Source: Rubrivivax sp. (GTDB lineage Bacteria > Pseudomonadota > Gammaproteobacteria > Burkholderiales > Burkholderiaceae_C). From it: a DNA stretch of 64,000 bases. Under the pieces are notes generated by a model, which saw only the letters and a program-made list of their open reading frames with translations, made no database searches and was not told the origin of the DNA. The position numbers and the translations under genes were made by a program. Positions within the stretch are counted from its first letter, which is position 1. Each line of letters starts with the position of its first letter. The stretch spans positions 38,852 through 102,851 of the forward strand of contig JAIXSE010000003.1 in the NCBI GenBank assembly GCA_027484825.1, given 5' to 3'. Below, piece after piece: positions 53,612 to 62,980 of this stretch.

Positions 53612-54486
53612 GGGGTGGTTTCCGGAAGCCGGGTGCCCGGTTGCGCGGCGGCGGGCCGCATCCGCAGCGCCGCCCACAGCAGCGCCGGCGCGTCCATGGC
53701 GCGCAGGCGGGGGCGTTGCACCAAGGCAGCAAAGTGCATGGCTTCCAGTTTCTGAAGAATTCGCAGGCCGCCTTGTACCACCAAGCGCAGCTCCCAGCCG
53801 GCACGTCCTGGCAGCTGGAACACCAGCGGCGCGCCTTCCAGCATGAGGCCACGGGCCCATCCGCACAGATCGGCAATCAGCGCCCGGGCCGCCGGGCTGT
53901 CTTGCAGAGCCAACAGTTGCTGTCCCTGGAGGCCATGACGCTGCAAATCGGTCTCGGGGGCATACACCCGGCCGCGCGGGCCGTCGATGGTGAAGTCCTG
54001 CCAGAAGTTGATCAGTTGCAGGGCGCTGCAGATGGCGTCCGACCGGGCCAGGGCCACCGGATCTTCCAGGCCGTAGAGATGCAGCAGCAGACGACCGACC
54101 GGATTGGCGGAGCGGCGGCAGTAGTCCAGCAGTTCGGCGCGGTCGCGGTAGGACGGCTTCACCAGGTCTTGTTCGAAGGCATCGAGCAGATCTTCCAGCA
54201 GCTGCGGCGGCAGCCGATGTTCGACCAGCGCCATCCGAAGGGCGCGAAACACCTGGCGCTCCCAGCGCGGGGAGGGCGCCTGGCCGCTGACCACCGCCCG
54301 CAGGTCGGCGCGGTAGGCCGTCAGGTCCGCCAGGCGCTGAGCGGGGCTGGCATCGCCTTCGTCCGCCAGGTCGTCGGCGGTACGGGCGAAGTGATAGATG
54401 GCCGTGATCGGCGGCCGCAGCGCCGGCGGACACAGCCAGGAAGCCACCGGAAAGTTTTCGTAGTGCTCTATGCTCACGGGCGGCAT
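53608..54486 (-). CDS. hpnC: Squalene synthase HpnC (hydroxysqualene synthase)
   Basis: A 292-residue protein from ATG 54486, which aligns with the usual HpnC start (MPPVSIEHYENFPVASWL). A GTG at 54522 with GAGGG upstream is a good alternative and would add 12 residues; a putative minus-strand start site near 54533 would allow it. Asp-rich motifs are ARTADDLADEGD and FWQDFTIDGPRGRVYAP. HpnC turns presqualene diphosphate into hydroxysqualene. The first gene of hpnCDE, it is divergent from an RND efflux operon and shares its operator region. Confidence 0.92.
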   Translation of the reverse strand: MPPVSIEHYENFPVASWLCPPALRPPITAIYHFARTADDLADEGDASPAQRLADLTAYRADLRAVVSGQAPSPRWERQVFRALRMALVEHRLPPQLLEDLLDAFEQDLVKPSYRDRAELLDYCRRSANPVGRLLLHLYGLEDPVALARSDAICSALQLINFWQDFTIDGPRGRVYAPETDLQRHGLQGQQLLALQDSPAARALIADLCGWARGLMLEGAPLVFQLPGRAGWELRLVVQGGLRILQKLEAMHFAALVQRPRLRAMDAPALLWAALRMRPAAAQPGTRLPETTP

Positions 54487-54515
54487 TGTCCGCGCTTCGG
54501 AGGGGCGTGCCAGGT

Positions 54516-54570
54516 TTGACACAGGGATACCCTCTGAATACATTACTGACCGGTCAGTCAGTTACTGCAA
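54516..54570. promoter_or_regulatory. Divergent promoters with a TetR-type palindrome between hpnC and the RND operon
   Basis: On the plus strand TTGACA (54516-54521), a 17-base spacer and TACATT (54539-54544) form a near-consensus promoter. The perfect 14-bp palindrome ACTGACCGGTCAGT (54545-54558) follows immediately, overlapping the expected start site. On the minus strand TTGCAG (54570-54565) and TAATGT (54545-54540) flank the same palindrome with a 19-base spacer. The ACTGACCGGTCAGT form is typical of TetR/AcrR-family operators. No TetR gene is in the window, so the repressor acts from elsewhere. Confidence 0.75.
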
Positions 54571-54613
54571 GCGGCGGCGGACTGCGCGCGCCGCCTTCAC
54601 GTCGAGGTGCTTC

Positions 54614-55807
54614 ATGCCCCATGAGTTTCTTGTGTCTTCGGGTTCGCGGCTGTTCAGCCGGGTGTTGCTGTCCCTGCCGGTGCTGGCGCTGGTCGCTTGC
54701 GGCCAGCATGAACAGCCGCCGGAACCCGAACGGTATGTGCGCACCCAGGTGCTGACTTCGCAGTCGGCCGGCATGCAGCGTGAATACGCTGCGGAAGTGA
54801 GGGCGCGGGTCGAATCCCGGCTGTCCTTCCGGGTGGGCGGCAAGCTGCTGGAGCGCAAGGTGGACCTGGGCGCGGTGGTCAAGCCGGGGCAGGTGCTCGC
54901 GCGGCTGGACAGCCAGGACCTGGTGCTGGCGCAGGAGGCCGCCAAGGCCGCTGTGCTGGCGGCCAAGGTCAACCGGGACCAGCTTGGCGCTGACTACAAG
55001 CGCTACATCGACCTGCATCGCCAAGGCTTCATCAGCGCCGCCGAACTGGACCGCCGCGATGCCGCCTTCAAGGCCGCGCAAGCCCAGTACGACCAGGCCC
55101 GGGCCCAGTCGGATGTGCAGCGCAACCAGTCGCAATATTCCACCCTGGTGTCCGACACCGCTGGCGTCGTGACCAGCGTGGATGCCGAACCCGGCATGGT
55201 GGTGGCGGCCGGCACGCCCATCGTGCGGGTGGCCAATGACGGCCCGCGCGACATCGTGTTCTCGGTGCCGGAAGACCAGCTCCCACTGGTGCGAGCCGCT
55301 GCGGCCAAGCCGGGCGGTCTGAGCGTGCGCCTGTGGGCGGACGCCAAGGACACGCCGCGTCCGATCGAGCTGCGGGAACTGGCGGCGTCGGCTGATCCGG
55401 TCACCCGCACCTTCCAGGCCAAGGCCGAGCTCAAGGGCGCCGACGTGCGCCTGGGCCAGACGGCCACCGTGCTGCTCACCGGCACGCAGTCCGACCAGGC
55501 CATCAAGCTGCCGCTGAGCGCGGTGGCCGAGATCCAGGGCCGCAGCGCCGTGATGCTGCTGGATGGCAAGACCATGACCGTGCAGCCCCGTCCGGTGCAG
55601 GTGGTGGGGGCCGAAGGCAACGACCTGATCGTGCAGGGCCTGACGCCCGGCATGGAAGTGGTGACCGCCGGTGCCCATGTGCTGACGCCCGGCCAGAAGG
55701 TCAAGCGCTTCCGTCCGCCGGGCCCGCCGGCCGAGGGCGCAGCGCCCACGGCTGCCGCACCGGCCGCCTCGACGGTGCCCTTGGCCACCGCCACGTCCAA
55801 GCCCTGA
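54614..55807 (+). CDS. RND efflux transporter periplasmic adaptor (lipoprotein)
   Basis: A 397-residue membrane fusion protein. The signal peptide ends in a lipobox (LALVACGQ), so it is anchored to the inner membrane by lipid. Barrel-sandwich halves are LSFRVGGKLLERKVDLGAVV and a C-terminal one with DTAGVVTSVDAEPGMVVAAG, separated by a helical hairpin (residues about 90-150) of Ala/Gln/Arg-rich heptads. A beta-barrel and a membrane-proximal domain follow. GAGGTG lies five bases before ATG 54614. It links the RND pump to an outer-membrane channel, which is not encoded here. Confidence 0.93.
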   Translation: MPHEFLVSSGSRLFSRVLLSLPVLALVACGQHEQPPEPERYVRTQVLTSQSAGMQREYAAEVRARVESRLSFRVGGKLLERKVDLGAVVKPGQVLARLDSQDLVLAQEAAKAAVLAAKVNRDQLGADYKRYIDLHRQGFISAAELDRRDAAFKAAQAQYDQARAQSDVQRNQSQYSTLVSDTAGVVTSVDAEPGMVVAAGTPIVRVANDGPRDIVFSVPEDQLPLVRAAAAKPGGLSVRLWADAKDTPRPIELRELAASADPVTRTFQAKAELKGADVRLGQTATVLLTGTQSDQAIKLPLSAVAEIQGRSAVMLLDGKTMTVQPRPVQVVGAEGNDLIVQGLTPGMEVVTAGAHVLTPGQKVKRFRPPGPPAEGAAPTAAAPAASTVPLATATSKP

Positions 55808-55820
55808 TCGGAGCGGTCCC

Positions 55821-58800
55821 ATGAGCAACCCGAGCCGCGCCGGATTCAACCTCTCGCGCTGGGCGCTGGAGCATGCCCCGCTGACGCGCTACCTGATGGT
55901 GGTGCTGATGATCCTGGGCTTTGCCGCCTACTTCCAGCTGGGGCAGGACGAAGATCCGCCCTTCACCTTCCGCGCCATGGTGGTGCAGGCCTACTGGCCC
56001 GGCGCCACGCCGCAGCAGATGGCCGAGCAGGTGACCGACAAGATCGAGCGCACCCTGCAGGAAGTGCCGCATGCGGACAAGATCCGCTCCTACACCAAGC
56101 CGGGCGAGTCCCTGACCATCTTCCAGGTCAAGGACAGCACCTCGCCGGGCGAAGTGCCCAACCTCTGGTACACCGTCCGCAAGAAGATCGGCGACATGAA
56201 GGCCACGCTGCCGCAAGGCGTGATGGGGCCCTTCTTCAATGATGAATTCGGCGATGTCTACGGCTCCATCTTCGCCCTGAATTCCGATGGCGGATTCAGT
56301 CTGGAAGAGCTTCGCCAGCAGGCCGAAGCGGTGCGCTCCGAACTGCTGCGACTGCCGGACGTGGCCAAGGTGGATCTGTTCGGCGTGCAGGCGGAGAAGC
56401 TCTTTGTTGAGATCTCCCAGAAGCGGCTGGCCGAACTGGGCCTGGACTTCAACCAGGTGGTGGCGCAGCTCAATGCGCAAAATGCGGTGGAGAGCGCCGG
56501 CGTGATGGACGCGGGCACCAGCAAGGTCGAGATCCGGGTGGAGGGCCAGCTCAATTCGGTGCAAGCCCTGAATGAGTTCCCCATCCGCGGCGTCAACACC
56601 ACGACCGGGGTGGCCAGCAGCCTGCGCCTGGGCGACATCGCCACTGTGCGGCGCGGCTTTGTGGATCCGGCCACCACCATGGTCCGTTACCAGGGCCATC
56701 AGGTGGTGGCGCTGGGCGTCTCCATGGGCAAGGGCGGCGACATCATCGCCCTGGGCAAGGCGCTCAAGACGGCGACCCAGCGCATCCAGAAGACGCTGCC
56801 GGTGGGCATGTCGCTGGCGCAGGTCCAGGATCAGCCGCAGGCGGTGAAGACCTCGGTGGGCGAGTTCGTCCATGTGCTGATCGAAGCCGTGGTGGTGGTG
56901 CTGGGCGTGAGCTTCATCAGCCTGGGCCTGCACACCAAGCCTCTGCGCATCGACGTCTGGCCGGGGCTGGTGGTGGGCATCACCATTCCGCTGGTGCTGG
57001 CCATCACCTTCGTTGTCATGTATTACGCCGGCGTGGGTCTGCACAAGATCTCGCTGGGCTCGCTCATCATCGCGCTGGGCCTGCTGGTGGACGACGCCAT
57101 CATTGCGGTGGAAATGATGGTGCGCAAGCTGGAAGAGGGCTACGACAAGATGCATGCGGCCACGTATGCGTATGACGCGACCGCCAAGCCGATGCTGACC
57201 GGCACCCTGATCACCGCCGTGGGTTTTCTGCCCATTGGCCTGGCCAAGTCGACGGTGGGGGAATACACCTTCGCCATCTTTGCGGTGACCGCGGCAGCGC
57301 TGGTGATCTCCTGGATCGTCTCGGTCTACTTCGTGCCCTATCTGGGCGCGCTGCTGCTCAAGACCCGCGCCGGGCAGGAGGGCGAAGCCCATGAGGTCTT
57401 CGACACCCCCTTCTACACGCGCTTTCGCCGGGTGGTGGCCTGGTGCGTGCATCACCGCTGGAAGACCATTGGCGTGACTATCCTGGTGTTCGTGCTGGGT
57501 CTGGTCGGCATGGGCAAGGTGCAGCAGCAGTTCTTCCCCGATTCCAGCCGTCCCGAGATTCTGGTGGACCTGTGGCTCCCCGAAGGCGCCACCATCGAAG
57601 AAAGCCATGCGGTGGCCAAGCGCTTCGAGGCCCGCATGATGAAGGACCCGCTGGTGGGCAGCATCACCACCTGGGTGGGCTCGGGCGTGCCGCGTTTTTA
57701 TCTGCCGCTGGACCAGATCCTGCCCAACTCCAATGTGAGCCAGGCCATCATCCTGCCCAAGTCACTGGCGGACCGGGAAGTGCTGCGCAAGCGGCTGCCT
57801 CAGCTGCTGGCGGCGGAATTCTCGGAAGTGCGGGGACGCGTCAAGCTGCTGCCCAACGGGCCGCCGGTGCCGTATCCGGTGCAGTTCCGCATTGCCGGGG
57901 ATGATCCGGCCCTGCTGCGCCAGGCCGCCGACAAGGCCAAGGAAGTCATGCGCGCCAATCCCAACATGCTGGGCGTGAATGACGACTGGAACGAAGCCAT
58001 CAAGGTGCTGCACCTGGATGTGGACCAGGACAAGGCGCGCGCCCTGGGCGTGACCAGTCAGGGCATCTCGCAAGCCGTGCGGCTGCTGTTGACCGGCAAC
58101 ACCGTCGGCCAGTACCGCGAGGCGGATCGCCTGATCGACATCGTGCTGCGCCAGCCGGTGGCCGAGCGTGACACGCTGACCAAGCTGGCCAATGCCTACG
58201 TCACCACCTCGTCCGGCCGCGCCGTGCCGCTGACCCAGGTGGCCAAGCCGCGCCTGAGCTGGGAGCCGGGCGTGATGCACCGGGAAGGCCGCCAGTACGC
58301 CATCACCGTGCAGGGCGATGTGATCGAGGGGCTGCAAGGCGCCACCGTCACCGACCAGGTCTGGCCCAAGATCCGCGAGATCGGCAAGGAGATGCCGCCC
58401 GGCTACAACATCACGATTGCCGGCGCTGTCGAGGAAAGCAGCAAGGGCACCGGCTCGATCGCCGCCGGTGTGCCCATCATGCTGTTCATCACCTTCACCC
58501 TGCTGATGCTGCAGCTGCACAGTTTCTCGCGGGCGATGCTGGCCTTCCTCACCGGCTTCCTGGGTATTGCCGGCGTTTCCGCGGCGCTGCTGCTGCTGAA
58601 CCGGCCTTTCGGTTTCGTGGCCCTGCTCGGGGTGATTGCGCTGATGGGCATGATTCAGCGCAATTCCGTGATCCTGATCGACCAGATCGAGCAGGACCGC
58701 GGCCGCGGCGTACCGCCGGCCCAGGCCATTGTCGAATCGGCCGTGCGTCGCCTGCGCCCGATCGCGCTGACCGCCGCCGCCGCCGTGCTGGCGATGGTGC

Positions 58801-58949
58801 CGCTGTCGCGCAGCGTCTTCTGGGGGCCGATGGCGGTGGCCATCATGGGCGGCCTGATCGTGGCGACCGTGCTGACGCTGCTGGCTTTGCCCGCCATGTA
58901 TGCGGCCTGGTTCCGCATTGATCGGGATCCCTCGGTGGGTCGGGGCTAA
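55821..58949 (+). CDS. RND family efflux pump, inner-membrane permease
   Basis: A 1042-residue proton-driven transporter with 12 membrane segments in two repeats and two large periplasmic loops. The essential Asp pair in TM4 is LGLLVDDAIIAVEMM (Asp-Asp), and GLLVDD with GEYTFAIFAVTAAALVISW is typical of hydrophobe/amphiphile exporters. It starts 13 bp after the adaptor stop. Substrates cannot be told from sequence; the group close to this one includes pumps with a lipoprotein adaptor controlled by TetR repressors. Confidence 0.94.
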   Translation: MSNPSRAGFNLSRWALEHAPLTRYLMVVLMILGFAAYFQLGQDEDPPFTFRAMVVQAYWPGATPQQMAEQVTDKIERTLQEVPHADKIRSYTKPGESLTIFQVKDSTSPGEVPNLWYTVRKKIGDMKATLPQGVMGPFFNDEFGDVYGSIFALNSDGGFSLEELRQQAEAVRSELLRLPDVAKVDLFGVQAEKLFVEISQKRLAELGLDFNQVVAQLNAQNAVESAGVMDAGTSKVEIRVEGQLNSVQALNEFPIRGVNTTTGVASSLRLGDIATVRRGFVDPATTMVRYQGHQVVALGVSMGKGGDIIALGKALKTATQRIQKTLPVGMSLAQVQDQPQAVKTSVGEFVHVLIEAVVVVLGVSFISLGLHTKPLRIDVWPGLVVGITIPLVLAITFVVMYYAGVGLHKISLGSLIIALGLLVDDAIIAVEMMVRKLEEGYDKMHAATYAYDATAKPMLTGTLITAVGFLPIGLAKSTVGEYTFAIFAVTAAALVISWIVSVYFVPYLGALLLKTRAGQEGEAHEVFDTPFYTRFRRVVAWCVHHRWKTIGVTILVFVLGLVGMGKVQQQFFPDSSRPEILVDLWLPEGATIEESHAVAKRFEARMMKDPLVGSITTWVGSGVPRFYLPLDQILPNSNVSQAIILPKSLADREVLRKRLPQLLAAEFSEVRGRVKLLPNGPPVPYPVQFRIAGDDPALLRQAADKAKEVMRANPNMLGVNDDWNEAIKVLHLDVDQDKARALGVTSQGISQAVRLLLTGNTVGQYREADRLIDIVLRQPVAERDTLTKLANAYVTTSSGRAVPLTQVAKPRLSWEPGVMHREGRQYAITVQGDVIEGLQGATVTDQVWPKIREIGKEMPPGYNITIAGAVEESSKGTGSIAAGVPIMLFITFTLLMLQLHSFSRAMLAFLTGFLGIAGVSAALLLLNRPFGFVALLGVIALMGMIQRNSVILIDQIEQDRGRGVPPAQAIVESAVRRLRPIALTAAAAVLAMVPLSRSVFWGPMAVAIMGGLIVATVLTLLALPAMYAAWFRIDRDPSVGRG

Positions 58950-59038
58950 GGGCTTACCCACCCCCGGGGGCGCCGAAACCGCTCACTGAGCGGCTACAAT
59001 CGCCGGTTTTCCGGATTCAACGCCGGATCCTTACCAAG

Positions 59039-59093
59039 GAAGAGCGGACGCGCGCAGAGCGCTGCAATGTGCAAGCTGTGAGCGGCGCTCTTC
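59039..59093 (+). other. Long-range hairpin immediately before tRNA-Leu
   Basis: GAAGAGCG (59039-59046) is complementary to CGCTCTTC (59086-59093), with AAG/TTG extension at the base. It ends 10 bases before the tRNA. A TACAAT at 58995-59000 may be the -10 box of the tRNA/tig transcript, with a weak -35. The hairpin may be a processing structure or a weak terminator (TTCTTGTT follows). Confidence 0.45.
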
Positions 59094-59103
59094 TTGTTAC
59101 CCA

Positions 59104-59190
59104 GCGCGGGTGGCGAAATTGGTAGACGCACCAGGTTTAGGTCCTGACGCCTTCACGGGCGTGCCGGTTCGAGTCCGGCCCCGCGCACCA
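59104..59190 (+). tRNA. tRNA-Leu (anticodon UAG)
   Basis: An 87-base class II tRNA with a long variable arm and encoded CCA. The acceptor stem is GCGCGGG/CCCGCGC; the D arm has GGTAGACGC; the anticodon loop is TTTAGGT with anticodon TAG; the T arm is GGTTCGAGTCC. The anticodon stem CCAGG/CCTGA has a C-A mismatch at its outer pair. It reads CUA/CUG-type Leu codons and lies 23 bp before tig. Confidence 0.96.
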
Positions 59191-59213
59191 CTCCAACTGT
59201 TTCCGAGTCCACT

Positions 59214-60524
59214 ATGGCTGTCACCGTCGAAACTCTCGAAAAGCTCGAACGCCGCATCACGCTCACGCTGGCGGCCGCTGACATCAACAGCGAGGTCGAG
59301 GCCCGTCTGAAGAAGCTGGCCCGAACCGTCAAGGCTGACGGCTTCCGTCCCGGCAAGGTGCCGATGTCCTTCGTCGCCCAGCGCTACGGCGCGTCGGTGC
59401 AGTACGAAGTCGTGAACGACAAGCTGGGCCAGGCTTTCAGCCAGGCAGCCAACGAAGCCAAGCTGCGTGTGGCCGGCATGCCCCGCATCGAGCAGAAGGA
59501 CGGCGCCGCCGAAGGCGACCTGGCCTTTGACGCCACCTTCGAGGTCTATCCCGAAGTGAAGCTGGGCGATCTGGCCGAAGCCAGCGTCGAGCGCGTCAAC
59601 GCGGAAGTCACCGAAGAAGCCATCGACAAGACCGTCGAGATCCTGCGCAAGCAGCGTCGCAGCTTCGCCCAGCGCGCTGCCGCCGATGTGGCCGCCGACG
59701 GCGACCGCGTCACCATCGACTTCGAAGGCAAGATCGACGGCGAACCCTTCGCCGGCGGCAAGGCCGACGGCTTCCAGTTCCTGCTGGGCGAAGGTCAGAT
59801 GCTCGAAGCCTTCGAGAAGGCGGTGCGCGGCATGAAGTCCGGCGAATCCAAGACCTTCCCGCTGGCCTTCCCCGAGGACTACCACGGCAAGGAAGTGGCC
59901 GGCAAGGAAGCCGACTTCCTGGTGACGGTCAAGAAGATCGAAGCCCAGCACCTGCCGGAAGTGAACGAAGCGTTCGCCAAGGCCCTGGGCATCAAGGACG
60001 GCACCGTCGAAGCCCTGCGCGCCGACATCAAGAAGAACCTCGAGCGCGAAGTGAAGTTCCGCGTGCTGGCTCGCAACAAGGCCGCCGCCATGGACGCCCT
60101 GGTCTCCAAGGCTGAACTGGACGTGCCCAAGGCCCTGATCGACGGCGAAGCCGAGCGCATGGTCGGCAATGCCCGTGAAGACCTGAAGAAGCGTGGTGTG
60201 AAGGACGCCGACAAGGCCCCGATCCCCGCCGAGCTGTTCAAGGACCAGGCTGAAAAGCGTGTCCGCCTGGGCCTGGTCGTGGCCGAGCTGGTGCGTTCGA
60301 ACAACCTGCAAGCCAAGCCCGAGCAGCTGCAGGCGCACATCGAAGAAATCTCGCAGAGCTACGAGAAGCCGGCGGAAGTCGTGCGCTGGTACCTGTCGGA
60401 CCGTGAGCGCATGGCCGAAGTGGAAGCCGTCGTGATCGAGAACAACGTCACCGACTTCGTCCTGGCCAAGGCCAAGGTCGAAGACAAGCAGGTGCCGTTC
60501 GACGAACTGATGGCCGGCGCCTGA
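59214..60524 (+). CDS. tig: Trigger factor
   Basis: A 436-residue chaperone that binds ribosomes near the peptide exit. The N-terminal ribosome-binding domain (residues 1-110) carries the GFRPGKVPM motif. A peptidyl-prolyl isomerase domain follows (about residues 160-240; [34 protein letters not shown]), then the helical C-terminal cradle. It is followed by a strong terminator, and the order tig-clpP-clpX-lon is conserved in proteobacteria. Confidence 0.97.
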   Translation: MAVTVETLEKLERRITLTLAAADINSEVEARLKKLARTVKADGFRPGKVPMSFVAQRYGASVQYEVVNDKLGQAFSQAANEAKLRVAGMPRIEQKDGAAEGDLAFDATFEVYPEVKLGDLAEASVERVNAEVTEEAIDKTVEILRKQRRSFAQRAAADVAADGDRVTIDFEGKIDGEPFAGGKADGFQFLLGEGQMLEAFEKAVRGMKSGESKTFPLAFPEDYHGKEVAGKEADFLVTVKKIEAQHLPEVNEAFAKALGIKDGTVEALRADIKKNLEREVKFRVLARNKAAAMDALVSKAELDVPKALIDGEAERMVGNAREDLKKRGVKDADKAPIPAELFKDQAEKRVRLGLVVAELVRSNNLQAKPEQLQAHIEEISQSYEKPAEVVRWYLSDRERMAEVEAVVIENNVTDFVLAKAKVEDKQVPFDELMAGA

Positions 60525-60549
60525 TCGCCCCTCGGTCCTGCATCGCCTG

Positions 60550-60585
60550 AAGGCGCCGCGCCGCGAGGCCGGCGCCTTTGTTTTT
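60550..60585 (+). terminator. Rho-independent terminator of tig
   Basis: AAGGCGCCG (60550-60558) and CGGCGCCTT (60570-60578) form a 9-bp stem with an 11-base loop, followed by TGTTTTT. Confidence 0.9.
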
Positions 60586-60736
60586 CGCTGCTTCGCCCCC
60601 ATGTGAGGATGTCCTGCGCCTGAGGGCAGGCGCCCGGGGGCGGACCGCCGCCGGAAGCTCCCCAGGACCTGCCCGGCAGGGGCTTGCGTCGCGGGACATA
60701 ATCAAGCACGTGACGCCAACCACAACAGAGGATTTC

Positions 60737-61345
60737 ATGAGCGCTCTGGAAACTAGCAACCTGGGCATGGTGCCCATCGTCATTGAACAGTCGGGCCGCG
60801 GCGAACGCGCCTACGACATCTACAGCCGTCTGCTGCGCGAGCGCATCGTCTTCCTGGTGGGCCCCGTCAACGACGCCGTGGCCAACCTCGTGGTGGCCCA
60901 GCTGCTCTTCCTGGAAAGCGAAAATCCCGACAAGGAGATTTCGCTCTACATCAACTCCCCGGGCGGCAGCGTCTCGGCCGGCATGTCCATCTACGACACC
61001 ATGCAGTTCATCAAGCCGCAGGTGTCCACGCTGTGCATGGGCATGGCCGCCAGCATGGGCGCCTTCCTGCTGGCCGCCGGTGCCAAGGGCAAGCGTTTCT
61101 CGCTGCCCAACGCCAAGATCATGATCCACCAGCCGCTGGGCGGCGCCCAGGGCCAGGCCACCGACATCGAGATCCACGCCCGCGAGATCCTCAAGACCCG
61201 CGAGCAGCTCAACCGCATCCTGGCGGAGCGCACCGGCCAGCCGCTGGAGAAGATCCAGGCGGACACCGAGCGCGACTACTTCATGTCGGCCCCGGAAGCC
61301 CAGAACTACGGTCTGGTGGACCAGGTCATCGAGAAGCGCGGCTGA
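60737..61345 (+). CDS. clpP: ATP-dependent Clp protease proteolytic subunit
   Basis: A 202-residue serine protease subunit. The catalytic triad is intact: Ser106 in GMAASMGAF, His131 in IMIHQPLGG and Asp180 in TERDYFM. The N-terminal segment ([20 protein letters not shown]) matches the mature start after the short propeptide. It forms a 14-subunit chamber and degrades unfolded substrates delivered by ClpX or ClpA. CAGAGGA precedes ATG 60737. ClpX is encoded 207 bp downstream. Confidence 0.97.
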   Translation: MSALETSNLGMVPIVIEQSGRGERAYDIYSRLLRERIVFLVGPVNDAVANLVVAQLLFLESENPDKEISLYINSPGGSVSAGMSIYDTMQFIKPQVSTLCMGMAASMGAFLLAAGAKGKRFSLPNAKIMIHQPLGGAQGQATDIEIHAREILKTREQLNRILAERTGQPLEKIQADTERDYFMSAPEAQNYGLVDQVIEKRG

Positions 61346-61408
61346 GTGACAGGTACTCCCCAATCCTGATGACCGACTGCTTCGGCCTGGCGGGTTAGCA
61401 CCCGCTCT

Positions 61409-61432
61409 GCCGGGCTGGCTCTCCAGCCCGGC
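61409..61432 (+). terminator. 10-bp hairpin between clpP and clpX
   Basis: GCCGGGCTGG (61409-61418), loop CTCT, CCAGCCCGGC (61423-61432); a perfect stem without a T-tract, followed about 30 bases later by a weak AAGCC/GGCTT hairpin and TTTAT. It may reduce read-through from clpP into clpX. Confidence 0.5.
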
Positions 61433-61552
61433 AACACGGATTGCCCAGGACCGTAACTAAGCCACCTTAGGGGCTTTTATCCCCTGGCAGACGGTCCCGG
61501 CAATTGAACTATCATCAATGCAGGCACAACGCCTGTATCTAGCAGCACTCCC

Positions 61553-62818
61553 ATGGCCGAGAAAAAAGGCAACTCCAGCGAAAAAGTCTTGTATTGCTCC
61601 TTCTGCGGCAAGAGCCAGCATGAGGTCAAGAAGCTGATCGCGGGTCCGTCCGTGTTCATCTGCGATGAGTGCATCGAGCTGTGCAACGACATCATTCGCG
61701 ACGAAGTGCCGGCCGAAGCCGCACCGGGTCGCGCCAGCAAGTCGGACCTGCCGGTGCCCAGTGAGATCAAGACCACGCTGGACCAATACGTCATTGGCCA
61801 GGACGTGGCCAAGCGCACGCTGTCCGTGGCGGTCTACAACCACTACAAGCGGCTGCGCCATGCAGCGGACACCAAGGACGGCGTGGAGCTGTCCAAGAGC
61901 AACATCCTGCTGATCGGCCCGACCGGTTCCGGCAAGACGCTGCTGGCCCAGACGCTGGCGCGGGTGCTCAACGTCCCCTTCGTGATTGCCGACGCCACCA
62001 CCCTGACCGAGGCCGGTTATGTGGGCGAGGACGTCGAAAACATCATCCAGAAGCTGCTGCAGAACTGCAACTACGACGTTGAGCGTGCGCAGCGGGGCAT
62101 CGTCTACATCGACGAAATCGACAAGATCAGCCGCAAGGCGGACAACCCGTCCATCACCCGTGACGTGTCCGGCGAAGGCGTGCAGCAGGCCCTGCTGAAG
62201 CTGGTGGAAGGCACGATGGCGTCCGTGCCTCCGCAGGGCGGCCGCAAGCATCCGAACCAGGACTTCCTGCAGATCGACACGACCAACATCCTGTTCATCT
62301 GCGGCGGCGCCTTCGACGGCCTGGAGAAGGTCATCCAGAACCGCTCCGAGAAGTCGGGCATCGGTTTTGGTGCGTCGGTCAAGAGCAAGAGCGAAAAGAA
62401 GGTCGGCGAGCTGTTCCGCGAGGTGGAACCGGGCGACCTGATCAAGTTCGGCCTCATTCCCGAGCTGGTCGGCCGTCTGCCGGTCATCGCCACCCTGGGC
62501 GAGCTGACCGAAGACGCGCTGGTCCAGATCCTCACCGAACCGCGCAATGCGCTGGTCAAGCAGTATCAACAGCTGTTCTCGATGGACGGCGTCGAGCTGG
62601 AAGTGCGTCCCTCGGCCCTGAATGCGGTGGCCCGCAAGGCGCTGGCCCGCAAGACGGGCGCCCGGGGGCTGCGTTCCATCGTCGAGCATGCGCTGATCGA
62701 CACCATGTTCGAACTGCCGTCCCTGGACGGTGTGGCGAAGGTGGTGCTGGACGAGCACAACATCGAGGAAGACTCCAAGCCCCTGCTGGTGTATCGCGAA
62801 GCCAAGGCCAGTGCCTGA
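61553..62818 (+). CDS. clpX: ATP-dependent Clp protease ATP-binding subunit ClpX
   Basis: A 421-residue AAA+ unfoldase. An N-terminal C4 zinc-binding domain uses Cys15, Cys18, Cys37 and Cys40. Walker A is GPTGSGKT near residue 122, Walker B is IVYIDEIDK, the sensor-1 and Arg finger region includes [15 protein letters not shown], and the IGF-type loop for ClpP docking is present ([10 protein letters not shown]). It recognises substrates such as SsrA-tagged peptides and feeds them to ClpP. Its ribosome binding site is weak. Confidence 0.97.
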   Translation: MAEKKGNSSEKVLYCSFCGKSQHEVKKLIAGPSVFICDECIELCNDIIRDEVPAEAAPGRASKSDLPVPSEIKTTLDQYVIGQDVAKRTLSVAVYNHYKRLRHAADTKDGVELSKSNILLIGPTGSGKTLLAQTLARVLNVPFVIADATTLTEAGYVGEDVENIIQKLLQNCNYDVERAQRGIVYIDEIDKISRKADNPSITRDVSGEGVQQALLKLVEGTMASVPPQGGRKHPNQDFLQIDTTNILFICGGAFDGLEKVIQNRSEKSGIGFGASVKSKSEKKVGELFREVEPGDLIKFGLIPELVGRLPVIATLGELTEDALVQILTEPRNALVKQYQQLFSMDGVELEVRPSALNAVARKALARKTGARGLRSIVEHALIDTMFELPSLDGVAKVVLDEHNIEEDSKPLLVYREAKASA

Positions 62819-62929
62819 TTGGGGACTGGTCTGGTGCTTGACGCGATGTTCAGCCAGGAATTCCAACGGTTCCGCCCTGGCTGCAAGGCCCCGGTGAGTA
62901 TGCTTCTTGCACGTGTGCAGGACGCCCAC

Positions 62930-62957
62930 CTTGTAATAGGCCCCTCGGACCCAAGAT
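62930..62957 (+). promoter_or_regulatory. Possible sigma-32 promoter of lon
   Basis: CTTGTAA (62930-62936), a 13-base spacer, then CCCAAGAT (62950-62957), partly matching the heat-shock consensus CTTGAAA...CCCCATnT. The lon gene is a known heat-shock target; the match here is only moderate. Confidence 0.35.
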
Positions 62958-62980
62958 GGGTCTGAGAAAGAGAGGTTTTC

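Noticed and set aside
52742..54433. An apparent 563-residue fusion upstream of and including hpnD
   Set aside because: The first 270 residues are hpnC read in the wrong frame; HpnD proper begins at ATG 53611.
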